From Microbacterium testaceum StLB037 (GTDB lineage: Bacteria; Actinomycetota; Actinomycetes; Actinomycetales; Microbacteriaceae), in assembly GCF_008763945.1 (NCBI RefSeq), contig NZ_VTQH01000002.1:690717-754716 (forward strand): 64,000 nt of DNA, written 5' to 3'. A model generated the notes under the pieces. It saw only the letters and a list, made by a program, of their open reading frames with translations. It was not told the origin of the DNA and did no database searches. This document shows positions 47,976-57,882 of the stretch, piece by piece. How positions within the stretch are numbered: position 1 is the stretch's first letter; every line of letters begins with the position of its first letter. The position numbers and the translations under genes are program-made.

Positions 47976-48048
47976 TACCCCCGGTGGGACTCGAACCCAC
48001 ACTGAAGCGATTTTAAGTCGCCTGCCTCTGCCATTGGGCTACGGGGGC
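47976..48048 (-). tRNA. tRNA with anticodon UAA (Leu by codon), short variable arm
   Basis: A 73-nt cloverleaf: acceptor GCCCCCG/CGGGGGU with a G1-U72 pair, D arm GCC/GGC with GG in the loop, anticodon arm GGCGA-CUUAAAA-UCGCU, variable loop of five bases, T arm GUGGG-UUCGAGU-CCCAC, discriminator A73; CCA is not encoded. The anticodon UAA reads UUA leucine codons and A73 fits leucine, but a class I five-base variable loop is unlike ordinary class II tRNA-Leu. Confidence 0.9.
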
Positions 48049-48086
48049 CCGTGTCTCCACCGTATCGCGACTGCCCGCCGCAACGA

Positions 48087-48123
48087 CGAGACCCCCGCGC
48101 CCGAATGGGCCACGAGGGTCTCG
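48087..48123 (-). terminator. probable terminator of ndh
   Basis: CGAGACCC (48087-48094) pairs with GGGTCTCG (48116-48123) across a 21-base loop that can itself fold. Confidence 0.5.
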
Positions 48124-48135
48124 GCGCGACAGGAC

Positions 48136-49539
48136 CTACTTGGCCGCGACGGGCTCGGCCTTCTTCTCAGCCGGAGCCGCGGGGGCGTCGGCGGCGGGAG
48201 CAGCCGGACGCGGACGCGCGGCGAACTCCTCGAAGGCGGCGCGCGGCTGCTGAACGGCCTCGAGGTTGACGACCTCGCGACCGTGGAAGAAGTTCTGGAT
48301 CCAGTCGCCGATCACGCGGAACTTGCGCTCCCACGTGGGCATCGCCAGACCGTGGTAACCACGGTGCGCGAACCAGGCAATGAGGCCCGTGAGGGCGATG
48401 TTGCCCGACTGGAACGCACCGTTGTACAGACCGAGGCCGGCGACGGCACCGAGGTTCTTGTGGTTGTACTCCTTGGGCTCTTCGCCGCGGAGGACGGCGA
48501 CCAGGTTCTTCGCCATGAGCTTGCCCTGGCGCACCGCGTGCTGCGCGTTGGGAACGCAGAAGCCGCCCACGCCGCCACCCGACAGGTCGGGAACGGCCGA
48601 GACGTCACCGGCGGCCCAGGCGCCCTCGACGATGTCCTCGTCGGTGCCGACGCGCAGGTCGGGGCGGGTGCGGATGCGACCGCGCTCCTCGACGGGCAGG
48701 TCGCTGCCACGGACGACCGTGGGGTTGGCCATGACACCGGCGGTCCAGATGATGAGGTCGGTGGGGAGCTGCTCCCCGGTCGACAGCTCGACGACGCCGT
48801 CGACGGCGCCCTTGACCTGCGTGTCGAGGTGCACGAACGCACCCTTCTTCGCCAGGTCGGCGAGAACCCACTCGCTCGTCTTCTGCGACACCTCGGGCAT
48901 GATGCGGCCCATGGCCTCGATGAGGTGGAAGTGCGTGTCATCGAAGGTCAGCGTCGGGTACTGCTTCAGCAGCGACGACGCGTACGCGCGGAGCTCGGCG
49001 AAGACCTCGATACCGGCGAAGCCACCGCCGACGACGACGACGGTCAGCAGGCGGTCGCGCTCGGGGCCGGCCGGGAGCACCGACGCCTTGTCGAAGTTCG
49101 AGGTGAGGCGATCGCGGATGGCGACGGCCTCTTCGATGGTCTTGAGTCCGATCGCGTTGTCGGCGATGCCGGGGATCGGGAACGTGCGCGAGACGGCGCC
49201 GGCGGTCACGACGATCTGGTCGTAGCTCTGCTCGATGGTCTCGTCGCCGGCGATGGGCGTGATCGTCGCGGTCTTGGTCGCGTGGGAGATCCCCGTGACC
49301 TTGCCCGCGATGACGGTGGTGCGCTTGAGGTGGCGACGGAGGCCGACCACGACGTGGCGCGGCTCGATCTCGCCCGCGGCGACCTCGGGGAGGAACGGCT
49401 GGTACGTCATGTATGGCAGCGGGTCGACGAGCGTGACTTCAGCCTCGCCGCGGCCGAGGAGCTTCTCGAGCTTCCAGGCGGTGTAGAAACCTGCGTAGCC
49501 CCCACCGACGATGAGGATTCTGGGCACGGTAGTGGTCAC
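48136..49539 (-). CDS. ndh: type II NADH:quinone oxidoreductase (NDH-2)
   Basis: A 467-residue non-pumping respiratory flavoprotein at the membrane face. The FAD site is VGGGYAGFYTA (about 11-21) and the NADH site VVVGGGFAGIEVFAEL (about 171-186); AAGDVS and the C-terminal membrane-binding region follow. The last 35 residues are an Ala/Pro/Glu/Lys tail of low complexity. GTG 49539 overlaps the upstream protease stop by four bases, so it is third in a DUF501-S8-ndh operon. Confidence 0.94.
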   Translation of the reverse strand: MTTTVPRILIVGGGYAGFYTAWKLEKLLGRGEAEVTLVDPLPYMTYQPFLPEVAAGEIEPRHVVVGLRRHLKRTTVIAGKVTGISHATKTATITPIAGDETIEQSYDQIVVTAGAVSRTFPIPGIADNAIGLKTIEEAVAIRDRLTSNFDKASVLPAGPERDRLLTVVVVGGGFAGIEVFAELRAYASSLLKQYPTLTFDDTHFHLIEAMGRIMPEVSQKTSEWVLADLAKKGAFVHLDTQVKGAVDGVVELSTGEQLPTDLIIWTAGVMANPTVVRGSDLPVEERGRIRTRPDLRVGTDEDIVEGAWAAGDVSAVPDLSGGGVGGFCVPNAQHAVRQGKLMAKNLVAVLRGEEPKEYNHKNLGAVAGLGLYNGAFQSGNIALTGLIAWFAHRGYHGLAMPTWERKFRVIGDWIQNFFHGREVVNLEAVQQPRAAFEEFAARPRPAAPAADAPAAPAEKKAEPVAAK

Positions 49540-50906
49540 GATGTGAGGGACTCCTCGTTTGTGGTGCGGCTCGGCTCGCGGGAGGTGCGCGCCTGTCGGA
49601 TTCGCCGGGCAGCAGCAGTGACACCGAGCGCAATCATTATAGCGGCCAGTGTGACAGCCCCGAGCGGCAACGACCCGTACAGAACGCTATCGCGAGATGG
49701 CAGCAGGGGCGAGCCGGCCGCGGGGGCCGCTTCGACCGGGGGAAGCGGCGGGATGACGACGGGCGTGGAGGTCGGCTCGGGCGACGGGGTCGCGTCCGCG
49801 CGACGGTAGAGGCGGATCCACTCTTTGAGGCTGCCGAGCGGGTTCTCCGACACCGTCTCGACGCGCGCCGACACCGCGGCTGCGGCATCCACCAGTCCGT
49901 AGCCGTACAGCTTGTCGGGCCGGGCAGAGGCGCCGGCGGCCGGTTTCGCCGTCTGGATCAGGCGGTTCAGCACATTATCGGCATCCATGCCCGGATGCGC
50001 GGCGCGAACGAGCGCGGCGATCCCGGCGACGATCGGCGCCGCCCCGCTCGTGCCGTTCCACTGCACGAGGGAGCCGTCCGCCGACACGCCGATGAGTCTT
50101 TCGCTCGGGGCCGAAAGGCCGATCGTGATGCCCTGCGTCGAGGCGTCGTTGCTCGCCGCCCCCTTCGGGTCGACGCCGCCGACGGCGAGCACGCCCGGAA
50201 TCGTCGCCGGGGCGCCCACGCGATCGGTTCCGCTGCCCCGGTTGCCGGCGGCGACGACGATCACCACGTCGCGATCGAAGGCGTATTCGAAAGCGGTGTC
50301 CCAGCTGGTGTCCCAGTCGAGGGTGTTGGTCGTCAGCGACATGTTGATGACCGTCGCTCCGTTGTCGACGGCCCAGCGGATGGCCTCCGCGATCTGGTCC
50401 GTGAAGGGCTTGGTGCTCGAGGCGCCGAAGCCGACCGAGATCGACAGCAGCTCGGCCTCGGGAGCGACGCCGATCATGCCGCGGCCGTTTCCGGTCCCGC
50501 GGGCGGCGGCGAGCGATCCCACCCAACTGCCGTGGTTCGCGTCCACGGCACCGACCGGCGTCCGGCCGTCCGCGGACCCCACGCCCGAGACGTCGGTGCC
50601 GCCGACGACGGCGCCGGTGAACTCGGTGGGTCCGCGACCGATGCCGGTGTCGATGATCGCGATCTTCTGGCCCGCTCCACGCGTCGTCTTCCATGCCTCG
50701 CGCACGCCGTACTGATCCAGCCAGTACTCGCCCGCGCGGATGGAGTCGGTCGGGTCCTCGGGCACGGGGTTCGACGGCGCCTGAGGCGACGCCGACGCGG
50801 GTACCGTCGAGGTGAGCGCGGGTGCGGCCTGCGCGGGCATCGCCGTCGCACCGCTCAGCACCGTCACGAGAATGACGGATGCCACGGACGCGGCGACGCG
50901 CTTCAT
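49536..50906 (-). CDS. S8 serine protease, mycosin-like architecture
   Basis: A 456-residue secreted subtilase. Signal peptide residues 1-25, catalytic Asp in IAIIDTGIGRG, His in ANHGSWVGSLAA, Ser in GTSGAAPIVAGIAA, then a Pro-rich linker and a C-terminal membrane helix (about 410-432). This resembles the mycosins of type VII secretion systems, but no esx/ecc genes are in the window. ATG 50906 overlaps the DUF501 stop (ATGA). A substrate cannot be named. Confidence 0.88.
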   Translation of the reverse strand: MKRVAASVASVILVTVLSGATAMPAQAAPALTSTVPASASPQAPSNPVPEDPTDSIRAGEYWLDQYGVREAWKTTRGAGQKIAIIDTGIGRGPTEFTGAVVGGTDVSGVGSADGRTPVGAVDANHGSWVGSLAAARGTGNGRGMIGVAPEAELLSISVGFGASSTKPFTDQIAEAIRWAVDNGATVINMSLTTNTLDWDTSWDTAFEYAFDRDVVIVVAAGNRGSGTDRVGAPATIPGVLAVGGVDPKGAASNDASTQGITIGLSAPSERLIGVSADGSLVQWNGTSGAAPIVAGIAALVRAAHPGMDADNVLNRLIQTAKPAAGASARPDKLYGYGLVDAAAAVSARVETVSENPLGSLKEWIRLYRRADATPSPEPTSTPVVIPPLPPVEAAPAAGSPLLPSRDSVLYGSLPLGAVTLAAIMIALGVTAAARRIRQARTSREPSRTTNEESLTS

Positions 50907-51421
50907 CCGCCGGTCCCGGGGCTTTCGCACTGGCACCGCTCGGGCGACCAGGTGCCGCGCTCGAGGGCGCGGTCGCCGATCGGGTTCACCCCGGGGCCCG
51001 CGGCCAGAGCGTGACCTGCGAGGGCGTGGAGGCACTTGACGCGCGTGGGCATGCCCCCCGCCGAGATCCCGGCGATCTCCTCGGGCTCTCCGTACGCGGC
51101 GCGATCACGCAGGTACGCCTCGTGCGCGGCGCGGTACTGCGCCTGGAGTTCTTCGTCTTCGGCGAGTTCGTCCGAGAACTCCTTCATGACGTGGCCGGCC
51201 TCGAGGACCGACATCGCCGCGGTCGCCGCCGGGTGCGTGAGGTAGTAGAACGTGGGGAACGGACTGCCGTCATCGAGGCGGGGCGAGGTCGCCACCACCG
51301 TCGGGTTTCCGCACACGCAGCGCGCCGCGATACCCACGACCCCGCGCGGGACGCGGCCGAGCTGGGACTGGAGCACGGCCAGGTCGGCGTCGGAGGCGGG
51401 GGGAAGCGTTGCGGTACTCAT
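50903..51421 (-). CDS. DUF501 family protein
   Basis: A 172-residue soluble protein of the actinobacterial DUF501 family, normally found between ftsB and ppx near eno. Conserved cysteines occur in RCVCGNP and near the C-terminus (CQC). The function is unknown. The start ATG 51421 is chosen because it is seven bases from the -10 TACCCT; an upstream ATG at 51451 overlaps the promoter motif itself. Confidence 0.88.
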   Translation of the reverse strand: MSTATLPPASDADLAVLQSQLGRVPRGVVGIAARCVCGNPTVVATSPRLDDGSPFPTFYYLTHPAATAAMSVLEAGHVMKEFSDELAEDEELQAQYRAAHEAYLRDRAAYGEPEEIAGISAGGMPTRVKCLHALAGHALAAGPGVNPIGDRALERGTWSPERCQCESPGTGG

Positions 51422-51428
51422 CGCCTCC

Positions 51429-51451
51429 AGGGTACCCGGGGTCTCCGACAC
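51429..51451 (-). promoter_or_regulatory. PafBC-type promoter of the DUF501-S8-ndh operon
   Basis: Minus strand: GTGTCGGAG (51451-51443), eight bases, TACCCT (51434-51429), seven bases to ATG 51421. It matches the consensus exactly. Confidence 0.65.
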
Positions 51452-51466
51452 CCCGCCGGAACGGGC

Positions 51467-52072
51467 TCAGCCCGCGGGCGAATTAGGCGCGGGGGTCGGG
51501 TCGGGAACGCCGACCGTCACCTCGGGCACGGCGACCTGGGCCGCCCCCGACGAGGTGACGGAGCGCACGAGCTGCGCCATCCAGTCGGTGTGGGTCTGCC
51601 CCACCTCGCCGCTGACGTCGTCCTGTTCCTGAGGCGTCGCCGAGGCCGGCAGGTCGTTGTCGATGAGATACACGACCTCACCGGGGAAGGTGTACCCGAG
51701 ACGCTCTCGAGCCTGCGTGCGGATGTACGCCGGGTCGGACCACCGGTCGCGCTGCGTCTGCAGGTCGGCCACCTGTGACTGGCTCAGCTGCACCGCGCTG
51801 CGCAGCGCCTGGATCTGCTGACGCTGGTCCATGTACGTGCCCACGGTCGGCACGAGGACGAACGTTCCGAGGACCACGAGACCGAGCATGATCACGACGA
51901 AGCCCGAGATGCGCACCCGCCCGAGCCACTCACGCGCATCGACGCGGCGGTCCCCGGCGCTCGGCCGCGCCGTCGGCCGAGCGGGCCGAGCGGACGTCCG
52001 GGACGCCTTCTTGCCCGCCTTCGGGGCCTCGGATGCCGCCGGGCGGCGGGGAGGCAGTGTCGGTCGCTCCAC
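51467..52072 (-). CDS. FtsB/DivIC-like septum formation initiator
   Basis: A 201-residue divisome protein: basic Pro/Ala/Arg-rich cytoplasmic N-terminus (about 1-48), membrane helix (about 55-78), coiled coil (RQQIQALRSAVQLSQSQVADL), the family segment RERLGYTFPGEVVYLI, then an acidic/Pro tail. GTG 52072 has GGGAGG six bases upstream; a GTG at 52096 is the alternative. It follows eno, the usual actinobacterial order. Confidence 0.88.
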   Translation of the reverse strand: MERPTLPPRRPAASEAPKAGKKASRTSARPARPTARPSAGDRRVDAREWLGRVRISGFVVIMLGLVVLGTFVLVPTVGTYMDQRQQIQALRSAVQLSQSQVADLQTQRDRWSDPAYIRTQARERLGYTFPGEVVYLIDNDLPASATPQEQDDVSGEVGQTHTDWMAQLVRSVTSSGAAQVAVPEVTVGVPDPTPAPNSPAG

Positions 52073-52203
52073 GGCATCCCTCCCGTCGTTCCGCACGGCT
52101 CGGCTTTCGAACCGCGAGCGAGTCTACGTCGCGGGAATCGGCGCTTCCGGGGACGCGCCGGGGGCTCGGCATCCGCCCAGTGAAACGGAGGCCGAAACGA
52201 CGA

Positions 52204-52233
52204 AGGAGGGGAAGCCCTCCGGCTCCCCCTCCT
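52204..52233 (-). terminator. intrinsic terminator of eno
   Basis: AGGAGGGG and AGCC pair with GGCT and CCCCTCCT with one mismatch; loop CTCC. It is 17 bases past the eno stop. Confidence 0.65.
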
Positions 52234-52249
52234 CGCGTATGTCAGACGA

Positions 52250-54305
<2,056 letters not shown>

Positions 54306-54311
54306 TCCCCC

Positions 54312-54340
54312 AGCCTGTCGGCACCGATGCGACGGGTCAA
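54312..54340 (-). promoter_or_regulatory. SigA-type promoter of the O-methyltransferase
   Basis: Minus strand: TTGACC (54340-54335), 17 bases, CAGGCT (54317-54312), six bases to GTG 54305. It is leaderless and overlaps the stop codon of the CtaG-like gene. Confidence 0.7.
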
Positions 54341-55314
54341 CGCTCCCCGCGCAGGTGGGCACGGGTCATCTCGTCGTACTCCGCGTCCGACAGGTCGTCG
54401 AAGCCCTTCGCCTCCACGCGGTCCGACCGCATCCACCGGATCATGAGGATCACCAGGATCGGCACGTCGGCGAACTCGGCGATGAACCAGATCATGTCGC
54501 CCGCGAGGTGTTGGTCGTGCAGCAGCGACGGCCACCACGACACCGCCTGTGTGGCATCCGGGATCAGATCCAGCACGTTGTCGTTGAGCCGCATGAGCAG
54601 CCCCGGCACGGAGTCGATGAGCAGCTCCACGAACGCGAGCAGGAACTCGATCGCGATGAAGGTGCCCGTGTGCACCGCGCCGAGCGCCATCATCGGCAGC
54701 ACCATCGCCAGCCCGACCAGCGGCACGCCGATCCCGAGCGACGCCTCGACCACGGGATTCACCCGCAGGATGCCGGCGATCGGCGTCAGGAACAGGCAGA
54801 AGACCGCCGCGATCACGACGGTGGCGACCATGGCGTTGCCGAACACGCGCGTGAGGCGCGACGCGAGGAACCGCTCGCGCAGGCCCGCGGGCACGAGGTC
54901 GAGAGGCCGACCCGCCGCGATCCCCGCCGGAACGGCGAAGATCAACAGCGCCACCCGGGTCGAGAACGCCCAGCGCAGCTCGGACGAGTACACGCCGAGG
55001 AAGCCGAGCTCGATCACCGCGTACGGCATGAGCCCGAGCGCGAAGAAGCCGATCGTGCGCCGCAGAGGCCAGGCCTCTCCGCGGCGCCGCACGCGCCGGA
55101 CCCCGAGCAGATAGGCGGCGGATGCCACGAAGAGCGCGCCGAGCGTGATCGGATCGGCGCGCCAGGTGCTGAGGAAGACATCGATGGGAGGCGTGGAAGA
55201 AACGTAGATCCGCCGGCTATGCGTCAGGTGGGGATTGCAGCGCCGCCGGAAATGCGGTCGTGCGGGGGCGGGCCGCGCTCCGGATGATCGAGGCGTCCCG
55301 TGCGGTTTCCGCAC
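54337..55314 (-). CDS. cytochrome c oxidase assembly protein, CtaG/Caa3 family
   Basis: A polytopic protein with about seven membrane helices (LGALFVASAAYLLGV; GFFALGLMPYAVIELGFLG; DMIWFIAEFADVPILVILMI). CtaG helps deliver copper to cytochrome oxidase. Homology begins at about 55200 (FLSTWRADP), yet no ATG, GTG or TTG is in frame there; the first usable start is GTG 55314, adding about 40 unlike residues. A non-standard start nearer 55200 is possible. The end is certain, the start is not. Confidence 0.8.
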   Translation of the reverse strand: MRKPHGTPRSSGARPAPARPHFRRRCNPHLTHSRRIYVSSTPPIDVFLSTWRADPITLGALFVASAAYLLGVRRVRRRGEAWPLRRTIGFFALGLMPYAVIELGFLGVYSSELRWAFSTRVALLIFAVPAGIAAGRPLDLVPAGLRERFLASRLTRVFGNAMVATVVIAAVFCLFLTPIAGILRVNPVVEASLGIGVPLVGLAMVLPMMALGAVHTGTFIAIEFLLAFVELLIDSVPGLLMRLNDNVLDLIPDATQAVSWWPSLLHDQHLAGDMIWFIAEFADVPILVILMIRWMRSDRVEAKGFDDLSDAEYDEMTRAHLRGER

Positions 55315-55397
55315 GAGATCCGGCCGATCCGAGCCGGTCGACCGGAGCCCGGCACCGGCGCAGGCCGGAAAGCGAAGCCCGGCACCCGCGCCGCGCC

Positions 55398-56201
55398 TCA
55401 GCCGCGCTCCCGCCTTGACTCCAGCGCGGCCAACACCGCCGGCAGCAGCGCCTCGGCGGTTCGGCGATACCCGAGGGCGCTGGGGTGGAAGCGGTCGACG
55501 CTGAACATCTCGTCGGGCCGCTCGGCGAACACCGGCCCCACCGCGCGCGCGAGAGCCACGACGCGTCCCCCCGCGCGGTGCACGGCGGCGGCCTGGGCCG
55601 CGGCGAGCTGCCGTGACGATCGGGCGGCGAGCGCGCGCAGCGGCTGCGGAATCGCGCGGAGCGTGCCGAGATCGGGGCACGTGCCCACGACGACGGGCAC
55701 GCCGCGGCCGCGCAGCTCGCGCACGACCTCCTCCAGCTGCTCCGCGGAACGGGATGCCGGAATGCGATGGGTCACGTCGTTGCCCCCGACGACGATCACC
55801 GCGGCATCCGGCCGGTATCCCGCGGGAAGCGAGGCCACCTGCGCGGCGAGGGCCGAGGTCTCCGACCCCACGACCGCGGCGGTACGAAGGCGCACCGGTC
55901 GCCCCGCCTCCCGCGCGATCCCCTTCGCGAGCCGCGCGCCGAGGGTGTCGCGCCGGTGCCCCGCTCCGAGCCCCGCCGCGATCGAGTCGCCGAGCACGAG
56001 CAGTTCGACCGGCTCCCCCGGATGCTTCTTGCGCCGCCACACCCGGTCGGCGTCGAGCGCCTGCTCCCCGAGCGGCTTGCCGATGCGCCGGCGGGCGATC
56101 GCGGCCTGCCGGGCGATGAGGGAGCGCAGCCCCACGGCCCCGGCCCCGGCGAGCGCGAGCACGGACGCCGCGGTCAGGGCCACCGGTCGACGCGTGCGCA
56201 T
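55398..56201 (-). CDS. SGNH/GDSL hydrolase, membrane-anchored
   Basis: A 267-residue esterase-fold protein with an N-terminal membrane helix (about 7-27). Catalytic Ser73 in LVLGDSIAAGLG, oxyanion Asn in VVGGNDVTHRI, and Asp-His in DRFHPSALGYR are present. It likely acts on lipids or acylated polymers outside the membrane. ATG 56201 directly abuts GGAGG, too close for normal ribosome binding, so a leaderless message is more likely. Confidence 0.87.
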   Translation of the reverse strand: MRTRRPVALTAASVLALAGAGAVGLRSLIARQAAIARRRIGKPLGEQALDADRVWRRKKHPGEPVELLVLGDSIAAGLGAGHRRDTLGARLAKGIAREAGRPVRLRTAAVVGSETSALAAQVASLPAGYRPDAAVIVVGGNDVTHRIPASRSAEQLEEVVRELRGRGVPVVVGTCPDLGTLRAIPQPLRALAARSSRQLAAAQAAAVHRAGGRVVALARAVGPVFAERPDEMFSVDRFHPSALGYRRTAEALLPAVLAALESRRERG

Positions 56202-56310
56202 CCTCCGATGACACCGGCCCTCGGTGAACGCCGGGTGGCCGCGCCGTGACGGCGAGGAGGCGCCGGGCTCCCGGCATCCCGTGAATATTTCGAAGAAGGG
56301 ATGCCGGGAC

Positions 56311-57756
56311 TCAGGCCGCCGTGCGACGGCTCCGCGCGCGGAGGGCCACGGCGAGGGCCAGCACCGCCACCGCGAGCAGGGTGTCGAGGGCGAGTCCGGC
56401 GAGCAGTTCGGCGCGGCCACCGACGCCGGTGAGCGTGACGATGCCCCCGATGACGATCACGCCGAACGAGAGGGCGAGCTGCTGCGCGGTGCTGAACATC
56501 CCGCCCGACAGCCCCGCCGCCTCGACCGGCACCTCGCGCACCACGAGCTGGGTGAGCGGGGAGAAGATCAGGGCCTGTCCCGCACCGAGCAGGATCAGGG
56601 CGGGCTGCAGCCAGAGACCGATATCGCTTCCCCACGCCAGGACGAGGGTCACGGCCATCGCGATGAGCGCGACGATCTGCACCGTGACGCCGAGCACGAG
56701 CGTCGAGTCACCGAGCCGCACCTGGATTCGGGCGACGGCGAGAGAGACGCCGGCGAACACCACGGCGAAGGGCAGCAGCGCCATCCCCGCTTCGAGCGAG
56801 CTGAGGCCCCCCGCTTCGACGGCGCGCGGGAAGACGTACAGCAGCGCCGAGTACCCGGCGAAGAAGAGGCCCGCGGCCATGAGCCCGAGTTGCAGCGGTC
56901 GCAGCCGCAGCACGCTCGGCGGCAGGAGCGGCACCCGGCCCGAGCGCTCGATGGCGTTCTGGTGCTTCCACATCGCCACGAGAGCCGCGCCCGCGACGAC
57001 GAGCGCCACCGCGACCGGCCACGACCAGTTCCACACCGGCCCGAAGGTGAGGGCGACGGAAGCGGCCAGGATGCCGAGGCCCAGCGCCGCCGTCCCGATC
57101 AGGTCGATCGCGACGACCTCGTGCGCGCGTGAGCGCGGGGCGAGCGGGGCCAGCGAGATCGCCGCGACGGCGACGAGGGCCACGACGACGAACACCGCGC
57201 GCCACCCCTCGACCGGACCGAACGACAGCGCGGCCAGGGCTCCGCCGGATACCTGCCCGACCGCCGCTCCGATGCCTCCGCTCGCTCCGAACGCCGCGAT
57301 CGCGCGGGTGCGGGCAGCCCCCTGCGAGGTCGCCTGGATGGTCGCGAGCACCTGCGGCGTGCACAGGGCCGCGCCGACGCCCTGCACGATGCGGGCCGCG
57401 ATCAGCGTCTCGATCGACGGGGCCAGGGCGCAGGCCACGGCCGAGACGAGGAACAGGCCCATGCCGACGACGTACAGGCGGTGCCGTCCGAAGCGGTCGC
57501 CGAGCCGGCCGCCCAGGATGAGCAGGACGGCGAAGGGGATGCCGTACCCCGCGATCACCAGCTCGAGCGCGACGTCGCCCGCTCCGAACCGATCGCGCAG
57601 CGTCGGCAGGATCACGGTCACCGCGTTGAACGCGAAGGTACCGACGCCGGGGCCCAGGAGGAATCCGAGGTAGCGCCAGGTCGGCACCTCGGTGAGGGAG
57701 CCCGGGCGGATCGGCACCGGAGCGGTCCCGGTGGCGGGGTGTGCGGAAGTCGTCAT
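56311..57756 (-). CDS. MFS efflux transporter, DHA2-like
   Basis: A 481-residue protein with about 14 membrane helices; GGRLGDRFGRHRLYVVG is the classic MFS loop 2-3 motif, and FGASGGIGAAVGQVSGG matches the drug-export motif C region. It is divergent from an XRE/MmyB regulator with operator-like sites between them, suggesting substrate-responsive control. ATG 57756 was chosen as the first homologous Met. Confidence 0.9.
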   Translation of the reverse strand: MTTSAHPATGTAPVPIRPGSLTEVPTWRYLGFLLGPGVGTFAFNAVTVILPTLRDRFGAGDVALELVIAGYGIPFAVLLILGGRLGDRFGRHRLYVVGMGLFLVSAVACALAPSIETLIAARIVQGVGAALCTPQVLATIQATSQGAARTRAIAAFGASGGIGAAVGQVSGGALAALSFGPVEGWRAVFVVVALVAVAAISLAPLAPRSRAHEVVAIDLIGTAALGLGILAASVALTFGPVWNWSWPVAVALVVAGAALVAMWKHQNAIERSGRVPLLPPSVLRLRPLQLGLMAAGLFFAGYSALLYVFPRAVEAGGLSSLEAGMALLPFAVVFAGVSLAVARIQVRLGDSTLVLGVTVQIVALIAMAVTLVLAWGSDIGLWLQPALILLGAGQALIFSPLTQLVVREVPVEAAGLSGGMFSTAQQLALSFGVIVIGGIVTLTGVGGRAELLAGLALDTLLAVAVLALAVALRARSRRTAA

Positions 57757-57779
57757 GGTGCCAGCATGGAGAGACCGCC

Positions 57780-57812
57780 ATCCTGGTACCAGGAGTGCGC
57801 TCATCCTGGTAC
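57780..57812. promoter_or_regulatory. candidate operator pair for the XRE/MmyB regulator
   Basis: ATCCTGGTAC occurs twice as a direct repeat (57780-57789 and 57803-57812), 23 bp apart, about two helical turns. The first copy is part of a perfect 14-bp palindrome TCCTGGTACCAGGA (57781-57794). It lies next to the MFS start in the divergent region. Confidence 0.6.
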
Positions 57813-57839
57813 TGCGAGCACTCCCCTGGGCCACGGCGG

Positions 57840-57862
57840 ATGTCGGAGGTCCGTCCTATGAT
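57840..57862 (+). promoter_or_regulatory. PafBC-type promoter of the XRE/MmyB regulator
   Basis: ATGTCGGAG (57840-57848), eight bases, TATGAT (57857-57862). The transcript is leadered, with GAGGAGGG before ATG 57883. Confidence 0.65.
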
Positions 57863-57882
57863 CGCCCGAGAGGAGGGATGCC

